NCBI RefSeq assembly: GCF_000600295.1
Contig: NZ_JEMG01000001.1
Location: 28,313-92,312 of the forward strand
Length of the DNA stretch: 64,000 nucleotides
Reading direction: 5' to 3'
Origin: Hylemonella gracilis str. Niagara R
GTDB taxonomy: Bacteria; Pseudomonadota; Gammaproteobacteria; Burkholderiales; Burkholderiaceae_C
Shown piece by piece: positions 1-9,263 of this stretch (within the stretch, counting starts at the first letter, position 1; every line of letters starts with the position of its first letter). A program made the position numbers and the translations under genes. Under the pieces are notes generated by a model. That model saw only the letters and a program-made list of their open reading frames with translations. It did not search any database and was not told the DNA's origin.

Positions 1-151
1 CGATCGACAGGCCGGCGGCGTCGTCCTTGGCGCTGTTGATGCGCAGGCCAGAAGACAGCCGCTGGATCGCCGTGGACAGCGATTGGCCGCTGATGCCCTG
101 GTAACGCTGGGCGGACAGCGAGTTGATGTTGGTATTGATGACAGATGACAT
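1..151 (-). CDS. flagellin, N-terminal part only (cut by window edge)
   Basis: The first 50 codons of a flagellin read on the minus strand from an ATG at 151. They encode the conserved N-terminal D0 helix ([15 protein letters not shown], then [20 protein letters not shown]). A good ribosome site (GGAGA) lies 6-7 bases upstream of the start. The residues match almost exactly the N-terminus of the complete flagellin starting at 661, so the two are divergent paralogues. The rest of the gene lies outside the window. Structural subunit of the flagellar filament, exported by the flagellar type III apparatus. Confidence 0.93.
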   Translation of the reverse strand, partial: MSSVINTNINSLSAQRYQGISGQSLSTAIQRLSSGLRINSAKDDAAGLSI

Positions 152-660
152 TGCAGATCTCCTGAATTAACAGCACTCTGGGAAAACAGCCGACCGGGAG
201 ATGGCGTCTCCACGGCTGGCAACTCAGGCCTACCCCTTGAATGCAAGGGCTTTGGTGTTTGGCGCGAGGGAAGCCCATGCCAAAAACCAAAACCCCATGC
301 AGGGACCAGTCCTCAGGTCCAGCATCGGCCTCAAACAGAGAGAACTTTAGAACTAAAGGAGAAAAAGACACCTTTTTTTACACCTGTTTTCCGCTTAAAC
401 GGAAATTAGTGCTCACACACATACCTTCAGATCACCGCCAACAAGGCGCGCCGCGATTTCGGCCAGGCCAGCCAGAACTTTAGACTTGATTTTGAAAACT
501 GAGGGGTTTCCGCCCCATTTATCTGGCTTACGCCCGATAACCCGCCACCCACAATCTTTCCCACGCAATGCCGGTTCCGTCTCATGGAGTCATGGCATGG
601 AACCCGGCCCGTCCTTAGAGGTGAGGCCGCAACCCCGAACTTGAACTGAAGGAGTTTTTA
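152..660. other. divergent flagellin intergenic region
   Basis: About 500 bases separating two divergent flagellin starts; both flagellin promoters should lie here. A CCCGATAA element at 533-540 resembles the -10 of a flagellar sigma-28 promoter for the plus-strand gene, but I find no TAAA -35 at the usual distance. A short palindrome (TTCCG/CGGAA) lies near 390-405. An 80-codon open frame at 241-483 has no recognisable product and is probably not a gene. Confidence 0.5.
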
Positions 661-2163
661 ATGGCTGCCGTCATCAATACCAACATCAACTCGCTGACCG
701 CCCAGCGCAATCAGGGCATCAGCGACAAGTCGTTGAGCACAGCCATCCAGCGCCTGTCCTCCGGCCTGCGCATCAACAGCGCCAAGGACGACGCCGCCGG
801 GTTGGCGATTTCCGAGCGTTTCACCAGCCAGATCCGCGGCTTGACCCAGGCCGCGCGCAACGCCAACGACGGCATTTCGCTGGCCCAGGTGACCGAAGGC
901 GCCATGGGCGCCGCCAGCGCCATCCTGCAGCGCGTGCGTGAACTGGCCGTGCAATCGGCCAACGCCACCAACAGCGCAGGTGACCGCCAGGCCCTGAACC
1001 AGGAAGTGATCCAGCTGATTGCCGAACTGGACCGCATCGCGACCACCACCGAATTCAACGGCCAGAAGCTGCTGGACGGCACTTTCGGCACCGCACAGTT
1101 CCAGATCGGCGCCAACGCCAACCAGACCATCGTGGCGGCCACGGCCAACCTGCGCACCGGTGTGTATGGCAACAACCAGGCCTTGAACACCTCAGCAACG
1201 ATGCAATCACTGGGCACCAGTGGCTGGGGCACCAACGGCATGGCCTCCGAGGCCGTCACCATCAACGCCGCCGCGGGCACCTCCACGGTCACCATCGCGG
1301 CCAACGACACGGCGAAGCAAGTCGCCGTCAACGTCAATCAGCAGACGCCCGTCACGGGCGTGACCGCCACGGCGCGCACCGACGTGCGGGTGGTCTTTGG
1401 CGCGTCGGGCGCCTACACGCTGACGATCCAATCTGACAATGGCACACCGGAAGTGGCCTCGTTCTCCGTGACGAACCCCAACACGCCGGACGGTCTTTCC
1501 AACGCCATTGCCGCCATCAACGAGAAATCCTCCAAGACCGGCGTGGTGGCCAGCCTGAATGCAGCGGGCAACGCGATCGTCCTGAACAACGCCACCGGCA
1601 ACGACGTCATGGTGTCCGACACGTCGGTTCAGAACGCAGGCTCCATCGCGGTTTCGAAGATGACCGTCAACAGCAGTGGCGTGCTGTCCGTGGTCGCGAC
1701 GGGCTCGCTCGCGGCGGACACGACGCCCAACAACGTCTTGGTCAGTGGGTACCTCACCTTCGACTCGAACAAGTCCTTCGTGCTGGACACCAACGGCACG
1801 GCGGCTTCCAGCGCCTATGTGGGCGCGGACACCTCTTCGACCTTGCACAAGGTGGCTGACCTGGACATCACGACGGTTGAGAAAGCCAACGACGCTTTGA
1901 AGACCGTGGACGCCGCCCTGGCCTTTGTCAGCGGTGAGCGGGCCAAGCTGGGTGCCTTGCAGTCACGTTTTGAATCGACCGTCAATGCCTTGCAGATCAC
2001 GACGGAGAACCTGACCGCCTCACGCAGTCGGATCTTGGACGCGGACTTCGCGGCGGAAACCGCGGCGCTCTCTCGCGCACAGATCCTGCAGCAGGCGGGT
2101 ACCGCCATGGTGGCTCAGGCCAACCAGATCCCGCAAGGCGTGCTGCAATTGCTGCAAGGCTGA
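661..2163 (+). CDS. fliC: flagellin
   Basis: A 500-residue flagellin. The conserved N-terminal D0/D1 helices (about residues 1-165: [49 protein letters not shown]) and C-terminal helices (about 415-500: [28 protein letters not shown], ending GVLQLLQG) flank a Ser/Thr/Asn-rich variable D2/D3 region typical of the exposed filament surface. The start follows a strong AAGGAG site at 649-654. It is the divergent partner of the flagellin at 1-151 and is followed by its own terminator, then by a TPR/OGT glycosyltransferase. The Ser/Thr-rich middle is a plausible O-glycosylation target, but that is inference. Confidence 0.96.
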   Translation: MAAVINTNINSLTAQRNQGISDKSLSTAIQRLSSGLRINSAKDDAAGLAISERFTSQIRGLTQAARNANDGISLAQVTEGAMGAASAILQRVRELAVQSANATNSAGDRQALNQEVIQLIAELDRIATTTEFNGQKLLDGTFGTAQFQIGANANQTIVAATANLRTGVYGNNQALNTSATMQSLGTSGWGTNGMASEAVTINAAAGTSTVTIAANDTAKQVAVNVNQQTPVTGVTATARTDVRVVFGASGAYTLTIQSDNGTPEVASFSVTNPNTPDGLSNAIAAINEKSSKTGVVASLNAAGNAIVLNNATGNDVMVSDTSVQNAGSIAVSKMTVNSSGVLSVVATGSLAADTTPNNVLVSGYLTFDSNKSFVLDTNGTAASSAYVGADTSSTLHKVADLDITTVEKANDALKTVDAALAFVSGERAKLGALQSRFESTVNALQITTENLTASRSRILDADFAAETAALSRAQILQQAGTAMVAQANQIPQGVLQLLQG

Positions 2164-2183
2164 TCAAGCCCTCACACCGGACC

Positions 2184-2220
2184 AAAAGCACGCCCTATGC
2201 ACATGGGCGTGCTTTTTCTT
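2184..2220 (+). terminator. rho-independent terminator after flagellin
   Basis: A 12-bp perfect stem (AAAAGCACGCCC pairing with GGGCGTGCTTTT) around a 9-base loop, ending in a T-rich tail, 20 bases after the flagellin stop codon. It separates flagellin transcription from the downstream glycosyltransferase gene. Confidence 0.9.
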
Positions 2221-2245
2221 TCGCACATTCCAATCCGAGTCCGTC

Positions 2246-4474
2246 ATGTCTGTCCACCCCGTTGCCCAACCCGACCCCAGCGCAGTCAAAATCAGCCAGG
2301 CATTCCTGAAAGAGGACTGGCCACTGCTTGAACGCCTGTGCCGTCAGACTCTGCGCAAGAACGGGATGCATTTGCGTGCGCACCAGATGCTGGGGTTCGC
2401 GCTCAAGAAGCAGGGCCAGCTTGACGACGCAGTCGCCGCCTATAAAAAGGGCGCGGCCCTGCACCCGGAAAATGCAGAGCTGCTGATCAACTACGCGATT
2501 CTTCTGCACGAGCAAGGCCGCGCATTCGATGCGCTCCCCCTGCTTGAGAAGGTCTGCACCCTGCAACCGAACCACCCGACCGCTTGGTTGACCTATGCCC
2601 AGTGCTGCTACCCCCTGCAGCTCAACACCAAGGGCTTGGCTGCCGCAGAAAAAGCGCTGCCGCTGGCGCAGTCTCTGCCCGACCGCATGGCCGTCCTCAA
2701 CCAGTTGGCTATCCATCGGCGCGAGTTGGGTCAGGTACGCGAGGCGGTGCGGGATTGTGAAGCCGCGATCGCCCTTTTTCCCGGCGACTTCGCGCACCAC
2801 ACCAACCGCCTGCTTTTCATTCTGGCGGACCCCGAAGCGAGTCCGCAGCAGGTCACGACCGCCGCGCTCGAGTGCGCCGCCGTGTTCGAGCACCCACTCA
2901 AGCCACACTGGCCCGACCACGCCGCGCTGCGCCACGGCCCGTGGAGGAAGCTGAGAATCGGTTTTCTGTCACCAGACTTCCGCATGCACGCGGTGATGTA
3001 CTTCGTTGAAGGCGTGCTGGCTCAGCTGGACCGACGCCAGTTCGAGGTCTGGGCTTTTTACCTTTCACCGAAAAATGATGACGTGACCGAGCGCGTCCGC
3101 TGCCACGCGGACCACTTCATGAAGCTCAATGGCAAGACTGCAGAAGAGCAGGCCAAGGCGATTCAAGACGCGCAAATCGATATCCTGATCGACTTGGCCG
3201 GCTACACCGGCGGCAATGGACTGACTGCGATGATACGCAAGCCCGCGCCGCTGCAGGTATCCTGGCTCGGCTACCCCGCCACCACCGGGCTGAGCGCGAT
3301 CGACTACAAGTTCACCGATGAAGTGACCGATCCGCCCGGGGCTGATGACCAATACAGCGAACGCCTGTACCGCCTGCCCACCCTCTTCTGCTGCTACCGC
3401 CCCCATAGCCGCAGCCCGCTCTGGCGTTATCAACCGTCCTACAGCGTGCGCCCCACGCCCGCGCTGAGCAATGGCTTCATCACCTTTGGCTCGTGCAACA
3501 ACCTGGGCAAGCTCACGGACGAGGTGTTGACCTTGTGGGGTCGCATCCTGGCGGCGGTGCCGAATTCACGCCTGCTGATCGAGGGCAAGAGCCTGGACCA
3601 AGCTGCCTTCGCGGCTGACTACCGCGCGCGCTGCGCGCGTCTGGGCATCGATGTAGAACGGCTGGATCTGGTGACTCTCGAGTACCGCAATCAGTACTTG
3701 ACGTACCACCGCATTGACATTGCCCTCGACCCCTTCCCGCTCACGGGTGGCACCACCTCATTCGACTTGCTGTGGATGGGTTTGCCCATGGTGACCATGG
3801 AGGGCGAAAGCTTCAAGAGCCGCATGGGCACCGGCTTGCTGAGCTACCTGGGACGCACAGAATGGCTGGCCCAGACGCACGAGGACTACCTGCGCATCGC
3901 TCAGACCCTCGCCGCCGACGTCAACGCGCTCAACACCCTGCGCCTGGGCCTGCGCCGCGAGGTGGAACAATCGGTGCTGATGCGCGAGGACATCTTCAAC
4001 CACCATTTTGGCGAGGGCTTGCGTGTCATGTGGCTGCAGTGGCTGGCCCAAGGTGAGCACCCCGATGACATCGAAGCTCAAAGCCGACTGATCGAGAGTT
4101 GGTTGCCGCAAGCGCCACCCGAATGGACGCAGGCCCCGGAACTGGGGGTGGGGCTGGCCCCCGGCCAACGCGTGCCGCTGCACGAAGCCCATGCAAAACT
4201 CGAAGCCCTGCTGGTCAAGGCACGGCAACACCCACCCGCAGAAGCTCGCAAAGCCATCCAGGGTGGCGCCAACGAAGTCACGGTGGGGCAGGTGATGCAC
4301 CGCACTTGGCGCGAAGTGACGGAAATGGCTGAACACATTCTGTGCGCGGTTCCCAACGACCCCGTGGCCCTGAGTTATCTGGCCGAGGTGGAACATGCCC
4401 ACGCGCACACGGAATTTGCCGTCACTTACCTGCGTTACGCCCAAGAAGCGCTGGCCGCGCGGGCCATGGCGTAA
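2246..4474 (+). CDS. TPR and O-GlcNAc-transferase-like glycosyltransferase
   Basis: A 742-residue protein of the SPINDLY/OGT (GT41) family. Residues 1 to about 220 form TPR repeats (for example ALKKQGQLDDAVAAYKKGAA). Residues of about 235-600 form the catalytic GT-B region: RIGFLSPDFRMHAV with the OGT-like histidine, DILIDLAGYTGGNG, PLQVSWLGYPATTG, ITFGSCNNLGKLTDEV, and the nucleotide-sugar motif DPFPLTGGTTSFDLLWMGLPMVT. The roughly 130-residue C-terminal extension has no fold I can name. It should transfer a sugar from a nucleotide donor to Ser/Thr in the cytoplasm. Its place directly after flagellin, and the sugar-nucleotide operon downstream, suggest flagellin as the acceptor; this is inference. 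Confidence 0.88.
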   Translation: MSVHPVAQPDPSAVKISQAFLKEDWPLLERLCRQTLRKNGMHLRAHQMLGFALKKQGQLDDAVAAYKKGAALHPENAELLINYAILLHEQGRAFDALPLLEKVCTLQPNHPTAWLTYAQCCYPLQLNTKGLAAAEKALPLAQSLPDRMAVLNQLAIHRRELGQVREAVRDCEAAIALFPGDFAHHTNRLLFILADPEASPQQVTTAALECAAVFEHPLKPHWPDHAALRHGPWRKLRIGFLSPDFRMHAVMYFVEGVLAQLDRRQFEVWAFYLSPKNDDVTERVRCHADHFMKLNGKTAEEQAKAIQDAQIDILIDLAGYTGGNGLTAMIRKPAPLQVSWLGYPATTGLSAIDYKFTDEVTDPPGADDQYSERLYRLPTLFCCYRPHSRSPLWRYQPSYSVRPTPALSNGFITFGSCNNLGKLTDEVLTLWGRILAAVPNSRLLIEGKSLDQAAFAADYRARCARLGIDVERLDLVTLEYRNQYLTYHRIDIALDPFPLTGGTTSFDLLWMGLPMVTMEGESFKSRMGTGLLSYLGRTEWLAQTHEDYLRIAQTLAADVNALNTLRLGLRREVEQSVLMREDIFNHHFGEGLRVMWLQWLAQGEHPDDIEAQSRLIESWLPQAPPEWTQAPELGVGLAPGQRVPLHEAHAKLEALLVKARQHPPAEARKAIQGGANEVTVGQVMHRTWREVTEMAEHILCAVPNDPVALSYLAEVEHAHAHTEFAVTYLRYAQEALAARAMA

Positions 4475-4795
4475 GCAGAGCAAGCACCGGCATCTTAGGA
4501 TTGTCACCAGGTGACCTGGGACGATCGATGAACAGGTCGGCGGGTATGTCTTCGACCAAGGTGTCGAACACCACGCGATAACAACCGGACGTGACCAGGT
4601 GCGCGTGAGCGGCGTGATTGTGCGCGCGTATGTCGATGTCCAGACCGCACACACAGCGTTTGCTGGCGCAAGGGAGGTCAGCACGGCGCCGACCTGACCG
4701 GGTGCGAAGCCTGAACTGAACGACCACTGCCTGCCCCTCGAACCACCTAGGTTCCGGCAGAGGCGGCTTACGAAGGCGCCTGCCCGCCCAACGAT
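4475..4795. other. convergent spacer, nothing clear
   Basis: About 320 bases between the convergent glycosyltransferase and acyltransferase genes. Minus-strand frames are open here, but I recognise no domain, no clear start signal and no strong terminator. It may be degraded coding sequence. Confidence 0.4.
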
Positions 4796-5449
4796 TCAGA
4801 CGTCGCGGAAGAAGTCCGCGAGGATGTCGTGCCCCGGCAGCTTGAAGACCAGACTACCGCCATGACCCTGGTACGCAATGCGACCCGGTTCGGTGTCGCG
4901 GTTGATCACGCTCACGCCTTGGGCGAGGTAAGAGCGGTCGCGCACGTGGCAACGCCCAATGATGGCGGTGTTGGGGTACATGATCACGCCCTCGCCCAGA
5001 ACTGGCGCGTCCCCATGGTTCTTGCCCACGGTGGAGTTCTGGTATAGCACCAGATGATTGCCATACGTCGCCTTGGCCAGCACGATGCCAACAGAGTGGC
5101 CGATGAAGAACACCTCGGGCAGCTCGATCTCGTAGAAGCAGTCGATCGCGTTGAGCGCCTTGTTCAGCAGAAAAAGCTTTGTACAGACACCGCGAACTTT
5201 CTCGCGCCGCCAGATCGTGTTCGACAGGTAATACAGGAAGATGCAGTATTGTGAGGAATGCAGCACGTCGAACTGGCCAGGCGTCCACATGCGCACCTGG
5301 TCTATGCATCGCCCGACCCGCAGCAAGGCCTCGTCCACATGCGCATCGATCAGGGCCAAGTCCGCCTGATCGTCCAGAGGAAAGAACTGCTTGATCTGGG
5401 CCTGCACGTAGGCGGCCAGACGGTTGCGCTCAAGATTGACTGTTTTCAT
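4796..5449 (-). CDS. hexapeptide-repeat acyltransferase (serine O-acetyltransferase-like)
   Basis: A 217-residue protein whose C-terminal half (about residues 110-200) shows left-handed beta-helix hexapeptide features (IGHSVGIVLAKATYGNHLVL, TVGKNHGDAPVLGEGVIMYPN, IIGRCHVRDRSYLAQG). This resembles serine O-acetyltransferase and sugar acetyltransferases. Last gene of the sugar-nucleotide operon; its start overlaps the end of the preceding SDR gene by 20 bases. In this context it more likely acetylates a sugar than makes O-acetylserine, but the substrate cannot be read from the sequence. Confidence 0.75.
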   Translation of the reverse strand: MKTVNLERNRLAAYVQAQIKQFFPLDDQADLALIDAHVDEALLRVGRCIDQVRMWTPGQFDVLHSSQYCIFLYYLSNTIWRREKVRGVCTKLFLLNKALNAIDCFYEIELPEVFFIGHSVGIVLAKATYGNHLVLYQNSTVGKNHGDAPVLGEGVIMYPNTAIIGRCHVRDRSYLAQGVSVINRDTEPGRIAYQGHGGSLVFKLPGHDILADFFRDV

Positions 5450-6299
5450 CGTCTTGCCCTATCTTGTTCAGCCATGGTCCGATCACGGCCTCTAGCCCCG
5501 CAGGCTGCCAGCCGAAGTCCTCGCGTAGCCGGCGGATGTCAACCACCGCGGAGCCCTTGCCGGGTGACCCCGCGCGGAATTGCAGTTGGCGGCCGGTGCG
5601 TTGCGCCACCCAAGCAGCCAATCGCGCGTTGCTGACGTTCTCACCACTGGCCACGTTGTAGACCGTCTGCGTTCCACGCAGCGCAATATCAGCCAGCGCA
5701 CGCAGCACGTCCGGCAGGTGCACATAGTCGCGCTCGGACTGGGCATTGGATTCCACGGCCAGCACGCCACCGCGCGGGGTCTGAGCCACTTGCCGTAAGA
5801 GCGCGGGCAGAAAGCCGTTCGGGTCAGCCGGGCTGTCGTACACGCTGGCCAAGCGGGCCACGCGCGCACGGCCCTGCCCCAAGGCGTGGCAGAGCGATTC
5901 ACCGGCGAGCTTGGTCAGGTCGAAGAGATGTCGCGGCACCTGCGGCGCCACGGGCAACAAGTCCGCCTCGCTCGCCAAGTGTCCAGCGGGCAGGCCGTCG
6001 TAAAGCCGGGTGGACGACAGGTACACCAGCGAGTCCCATTGCTCGGACTGCAGCACGCGCGCCAGCAGACTGACATGCGCTTCCACCGTATCCGCGGCGC
6101 GCGCCAGGTAGTCCCCGGTCAGACCCGCGCAGTAGAAAACATGGCCCAGGCGCTGGCCACGGACCGGCCAGGTCGCGCCCTTCTCAGGCACATGGCAGGT
6201 CCAACCTTGCGAGCGCAGATGACTCGCTAGCCCAGCGCCCACAAAACCTCGGCCACCGATGAGGGTGGCGATGGGAGCGGAAGCGTCAGTCATGGGCAT
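5430..6299 (-). CDS. NAD-dependent epimerase/dehydratase (extended SDR)
   Basis: A 289-residue Rossmann protein: a GGRGFVGAGL dinucleotide motif near the N-terminus and an SSTRLYDG strand as in sugar-nucleotide epimerases and 4-ketoreductases. A YxxxK pair is not obvious in the usual form (HLFDLTKLAGE sits where it is expected), so the active-site Tyr may be replaced. Operon partner of the CDP-sugar genes upstream. The likely role is the last reduction or epimerisation of the keto-deoxysugar. Confidence 0.75.
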   Translation of the reverse strand: MPMTDASAPIATLIGGRGFVGAGLASHLRSQGWTCHVPEKGATWPVRGQRLGHVFYCAGLTGDYLARAADTVEAHVSLLARVLQSEQWDSLVYLSSTRLYDGLPAGHLASEADLLPVAPQVPRHLFDLTKLAGESLCHALGQGRARVARLASVYDSPADPNGFLPALLRQVAQTPRGGVLAVESNAQSERDYVHLPDVLRALADIALRGTQTVYNVASGENVSNARLAAWVAQRTGRQLQFRAGSPGKGSAVVDIRRLREDFGWQPAGLEAVIGPWLNKIGQDDENSQS

Positions 6300-6351
6300 G
6301 ACTCAGTCGGCGCGGGACCGTCGAGCGAACGAGCATGGGCAAAAGCCCCGC

Positions 6352-7425
6352 TCAATCCGGCATGCCATCCAGCGGATGGTGCAAGGCGGGCGACTTGTGC
6401 CGCAGCAGCTTGGGGCTGACGTTCTTCACCTGCTTGAACAGCGGGCCTGCGATCGCGGCGGCATCGGCCACGGCCAGCATGTTGAAGCCGTGCGGCGGGC
6501 CTTCGAGGTAAACGCTGTCGGCGGGAATCAGCTCAATGGGTCGGTCACCCATTTCCTGGTGCGTGTTGAAGTCACGCACGGCGTACAACTGGTAGCCCGC
6601 GTTCTTGAGCAGCATGCAGATGGGTGTTTTGGTCAGGCCCACGCTCCAATCCACGTAGTCGCGATGCACTTCAAACACCACAGCCGGTTTGTCCTGACCC
6701 AGCACGCGGGCCGCGCCTTGCAGGGCATGCAGTTCGGCGCCTTCGATGTCGAGCATCAGCACGCCAATGGCGCGCTTCTGGGCCCGGCAGTAGTCGTCGA
6801 TGGTGATGGTCTCGAACCCTTCATCGCCTGTGGCCAGCACCGCGTTCGCGAAGGAATCGAAACCATCGAGCTTCAGGCGCTGGCTGCTCTCGTGCCAGAG
6901 CCCGAGTTTGTTGATGCGCAGGTTGTCCAGGCCGTTGAGCTGGCCGTTCGCGGTCAGCATGGCCGCCTGGTCGGTGTTGGGCTCGAAGCAGTGCACCAGC
7001 CGACCACTGCCCTTGAGCTGCACACCCAGCACCACGGCGTGGTCGCCGAAGTAGGCGCCTCCAATCAGCACGTCACCGGGAGTGCGCGCCGTGAGGTGCT
7101 GCAGCAGGCGCGTGGTCTGCGGCTCCCAAACATGGCTGGGCCGCTCCTGCTCGGCCAGCAGGAAATCGCGCGCGATCTTGGTGCGGTAAAGAAAACGGAA
7201 ACGCGTGCCGTCGGCCAGCTGCTTCTCGTAGGTGTCCTGCTCGCTGTGCAGGGAATCGATGATGGGGCCGGTGATGTCATCGCGCACGGAGGCGCCATAG
7301 CTCAGGCGGCCTTCGGCACGCTTGAGCCAGTCCATCAGTTCAACGCGCAGGCTCGCGTCGCGCCCCAGCTGCAGCAAGGCATTCTGCAGGCGGGAGCCGC
7401 TCAGGTCACGGGGATCGTTCGCCAT
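6352..7425 (-). CDS. FkbM-family methyltransferase
   Basis: A 357-residue protein with the FkbM signature: a SAM-binding strand with GGAYFGDHAVV, CFEPN, and LMLDIEGAELHALQGA (about residues 220-235). FkbM enzymes O-methylate hydroxyls on sugars and other small molecules. It lies in the sugar operon, 36 bases after the C-methyltransferase, so a sugar O-methylation is likely. The C-terminal 60 residues after the methyltransferase fold are not recognised. Confidence 0.82.
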   Translation of the reverse strand: MANDPRDLSGSRLQNALLQLGRDASLRVELMDWLKRAEGRLSYGASVRDDITGPIIDSLHSEQDTYEKQLADGTRFRFLYRTKIARDFLLAEQERPSHVWEPQTTRLLQHLTARTPGDVLIGGAYFGDHAVVLGVQLKGSGRLVHCFEPNTDQAAMLTANGQLNGLDNLRINKLGLWHESSQRLKLDGFDSFANAVLATGDEGFETITIDDYCRAQKRAIGVLMLDIEGAELHALQGAARVLGQDKPAVVFEVHRDYVDWSVGLTKTPICMLLKNAGYQLYAVRDFNTHQEMGDRPIELIPADSVYLEGPPHGFNMLAVADAAAIAGPLFKQVKNVSPKLLRHKSPALHHPLDGMPD

Positions 7426-7461
7426 GGTCTAGTCCTCTTTCCGTAGTCATCTACAACAATT

Positions 7462-8688
7462 TCAATTCACGGCCAGGCGCGGCACGGCCGTTACGAAGCG
7501 CCCGCCCCATTCGCGGATATAGCTCAGCTGCGCGGTGATCTCCGTGCGCAGGTTCCAGGGCAATATCAGCACGAAATCCGGCCGGTCCTGGCGCAAATGC
7601 ACTTCTCCCACGATGGGAATGCGGCTGCCCGGCATGTACTTGTCCTGCTTGGCCGGGTTGAGGTCCACCACATAAGGCAACAGATCAGGTCGCACGCCAG
7701 CGAAGTTCATCAAGGTGTTGCCCTTGGCCGCCGCGCCGTAAGCGCCGACCTTGCGGCCGTCTTTCTTGACCTGCAATAGGAATTCCAGCAACTCGCGCTT
7801 GATGCGTTCGGCCTCGCGCTGGAAGCCAGCATAGAACGCGGGGCCATGGACACCGGCCTCGCGTTCCCGCGCGAGCAAGGCGTCCACCGCTGGTGACATG
7901 GCATGCCGTCCGGTGTCGGCACGTTGGGCATAAACACGCAGACTACCGCCATGCGTCGTCAGCTCTTCCACGTCGAACACTTTCAGGCCATTGGCCGCGA
8001 AGACGCGCTGCACGGCGGTCAGCGACAGGTAAGAGTAGTGCTCGTGGTAGGCCGTGTCGAACTGGCACTCCTGCACCATGCGCAAGAGGTGCGGGAACTC
8101 AAAGGTCGCCACGCCCTGCTCTTTCAGCAGGACGGCGAAGCCGCCCACGAAGTCATTGATGTCAGGCACGTGGGCCAGCACATTGTTCGCCGCGGTGAGG
8201 TCGGCGCTGCGCCCCACAGCCACGAGTTCACGCGCCAGCGCGACGCCAAAGAAGCGCTCGACGATCTCGATGCCCAGCTTACGCGCGGCGGCTGCCGTGC
8301 TGGCCGTGGGTTCGATGCCGTAGCAAGGCACGCCCGCCTGTTGCACGTACTGCAGCAGGTAGCCGTCGTTCGCGGCCACCTCGACCACATTGCTCTGCGC
8401 GCCCAGCGAAAAGCGCGCACGCATGGCCTGCACATACGTCTTCGCGTGCGCCAGCCAAGAGCTGGAATAGGAGCTGAAGTAGGCGTAGTCGGCGTCGAAC
8501 AATTGTTCGCGCCCCGCGTGGTCCTCGGTCTGCACCAACCAGCAGCTCTCGCACACCAGCAAGCGCAAGGGGTACCAAGTCTCTGGACCGTGCAGCGCGG
8601 CCTCGGTCAGGTAGGCATTGGACGGCGGCGCGCTGCCCAGGTCCAGGAAGGGCAGACGCAATTCAGTTCCGCAGTGGCGGCATTTCAT
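7462..8688 (-). CDS. sugar C-methyltransferase (TylCIII/NovU type)
   Basis: A 408-residue protein. The N-terminal zinc-binding CRHCG with a later CESCW (about residues 3-60) is followed by a class I SAM fold (VVEVAANDGYLLQY) and the C-terminal domain of this family (GAYGAAAKGNTLMNF, YVVDLNPAKQDKYMPGS). Such enzymes add a methyl to carbon 3 of a nucleotide-linked 4-keto deoxysugar, giving a branched-chain sugar. It overlaps the upstream 3,5-epimerase gene by 4 bases (ATGA). Together with rfbF and rfbG it points to a C-methylated CDP-6-deoxyhexose. Confidence 0.87.
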   Translation of the reverse strand: MKCRHCGTELRLPFLDLGSAPPSNAYLTEAALHGPETWYPLRLLVCESCWLVQTEDHAGREQLFDADYAYFSSYSSSWLAHAKTYVQAMRARFSLGAQSNVVEVAANDGYLLQYVQQAGVPCYGIEPTASTAAAARKLGIEIVERFFGVALARELVAVGRSADLTAANNVLAHVPDINDFVGGFAVLLKEQGVATFEFPHLLRMVQECQFDTAYHEHYSYLSLTAVQRVFAANGLKVFDVEELTTHGGSLRVYAQRADTGRHAMSPAVDALLAREREAGVHGPAFYAGFQREAERIKRELLEFLLQVKKDGRKVGAYGAAAKGNTLMNFAGVRPDLLPYVVDLNPAKQDKYMPGSRIPIVGEVHLRQDRPDFVLILPWNLRTEITAQLSYIREWGGRFVTAVPRLAVN

Positions 8689-9263
8689 GACACTTCAACT
8701 CCAGCAAAGTCCGGCGTGATGGGGGCGAAGCCCGCGTCCCGCGCCGACAGGCCCTGCACGGGCAGCGGCCAGGTGATGGCCAGGCGCGCGTCGAGCACGG
8801 GCAGGCCGTGCTCAGACTGCGGCGCGTAGGGCGCGGAATGGCAATAAATCAGTTCGGCCTCGTCGCTCAGAACCTGGAAGCCATGGGCGAAGCCGGGCGG
8901 TATCAACACGGCCGAGCCCTGCGTGTCGCTGGCCTGCGGGCTCAAGCGCTCGGCGTGCCAGCGCAAGAAGGTGGGCGATCCAACGCGCAGGTCCACCGCC
9001 ACGTCCCACACCTCGCCACGCACGCAGCTGACCAGCTTGGCTTCTTGGTGGGGTGCCTGCTGGTAATGCAAGCCGCGCACCAGGCCCCGCCCCCGGCTGA
9101 GGCTGTGGTTGACCTGGGCAATGGGCCAGACCCAACCGGCCGAACGCAGTTCGTCCGCGCAGAACAGGCGGGCGAAGACGCCGCGTTCGTCCGTGCGCAA
9201 GCGGCGCTGCACGCGCTTCAAGCCCACGAGCGGCAGATCGGTGAGGGTCAAGCTGCCGCTCAC
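8685..9263 (-). CDS. rfbC: dTDP-4-dehydrorhamnose 3,5-epimerase-like protein
   Basis: A 192-residue cupin of the RmlC family: GLHYQQAPHQEAKLV with the catalytic His, GEVWDVAVDLRVGSPTF, and IPPGFAHGFQVLSDEAELIY. It should epimerise C3 and/or C5 of a 4-keto-6-deoxyhexose nucleotide. Because its neighbours make CDP-4-keto-6-deoxyglucose, the true substrate is probably CDP-linked rather than dTDP-linked. It overlaps both neighbours by 4 bases. Confidence 0.88.
   Translation of the reverse strand: MSGSLTLTDLPLVGLKRVQRRLRTDERGVFARLFCADELRSAGWVWPIAQVNHSLSRGRGLVRGLHYQQAPHQEAKLVSCVRGEVWDVAVDLRVGSPTFLRWHAERLSPQASDTQGSAVLIPPGFAHGFQVLSDEAELIYCHSAPYAPQSEHGLPVLDARLAITWPLPVQGLSARDAGFAPITPDFAGVEVS

Noticed and set aside
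531-540. sigma-28-like -10 element before the plus-strand flagellin
   Set aside because: CCCGATAA fits, but no TAAA-type -35 is at the right distance, so I do not list it as a promoter.
4422-4727. 101-codon minus-strand frame between the glycosyltransferase and the acyltransferase
   Set aside because: It overlaps the glycosyltransferase end and has no recognisable domain; at best a degraded remnant.
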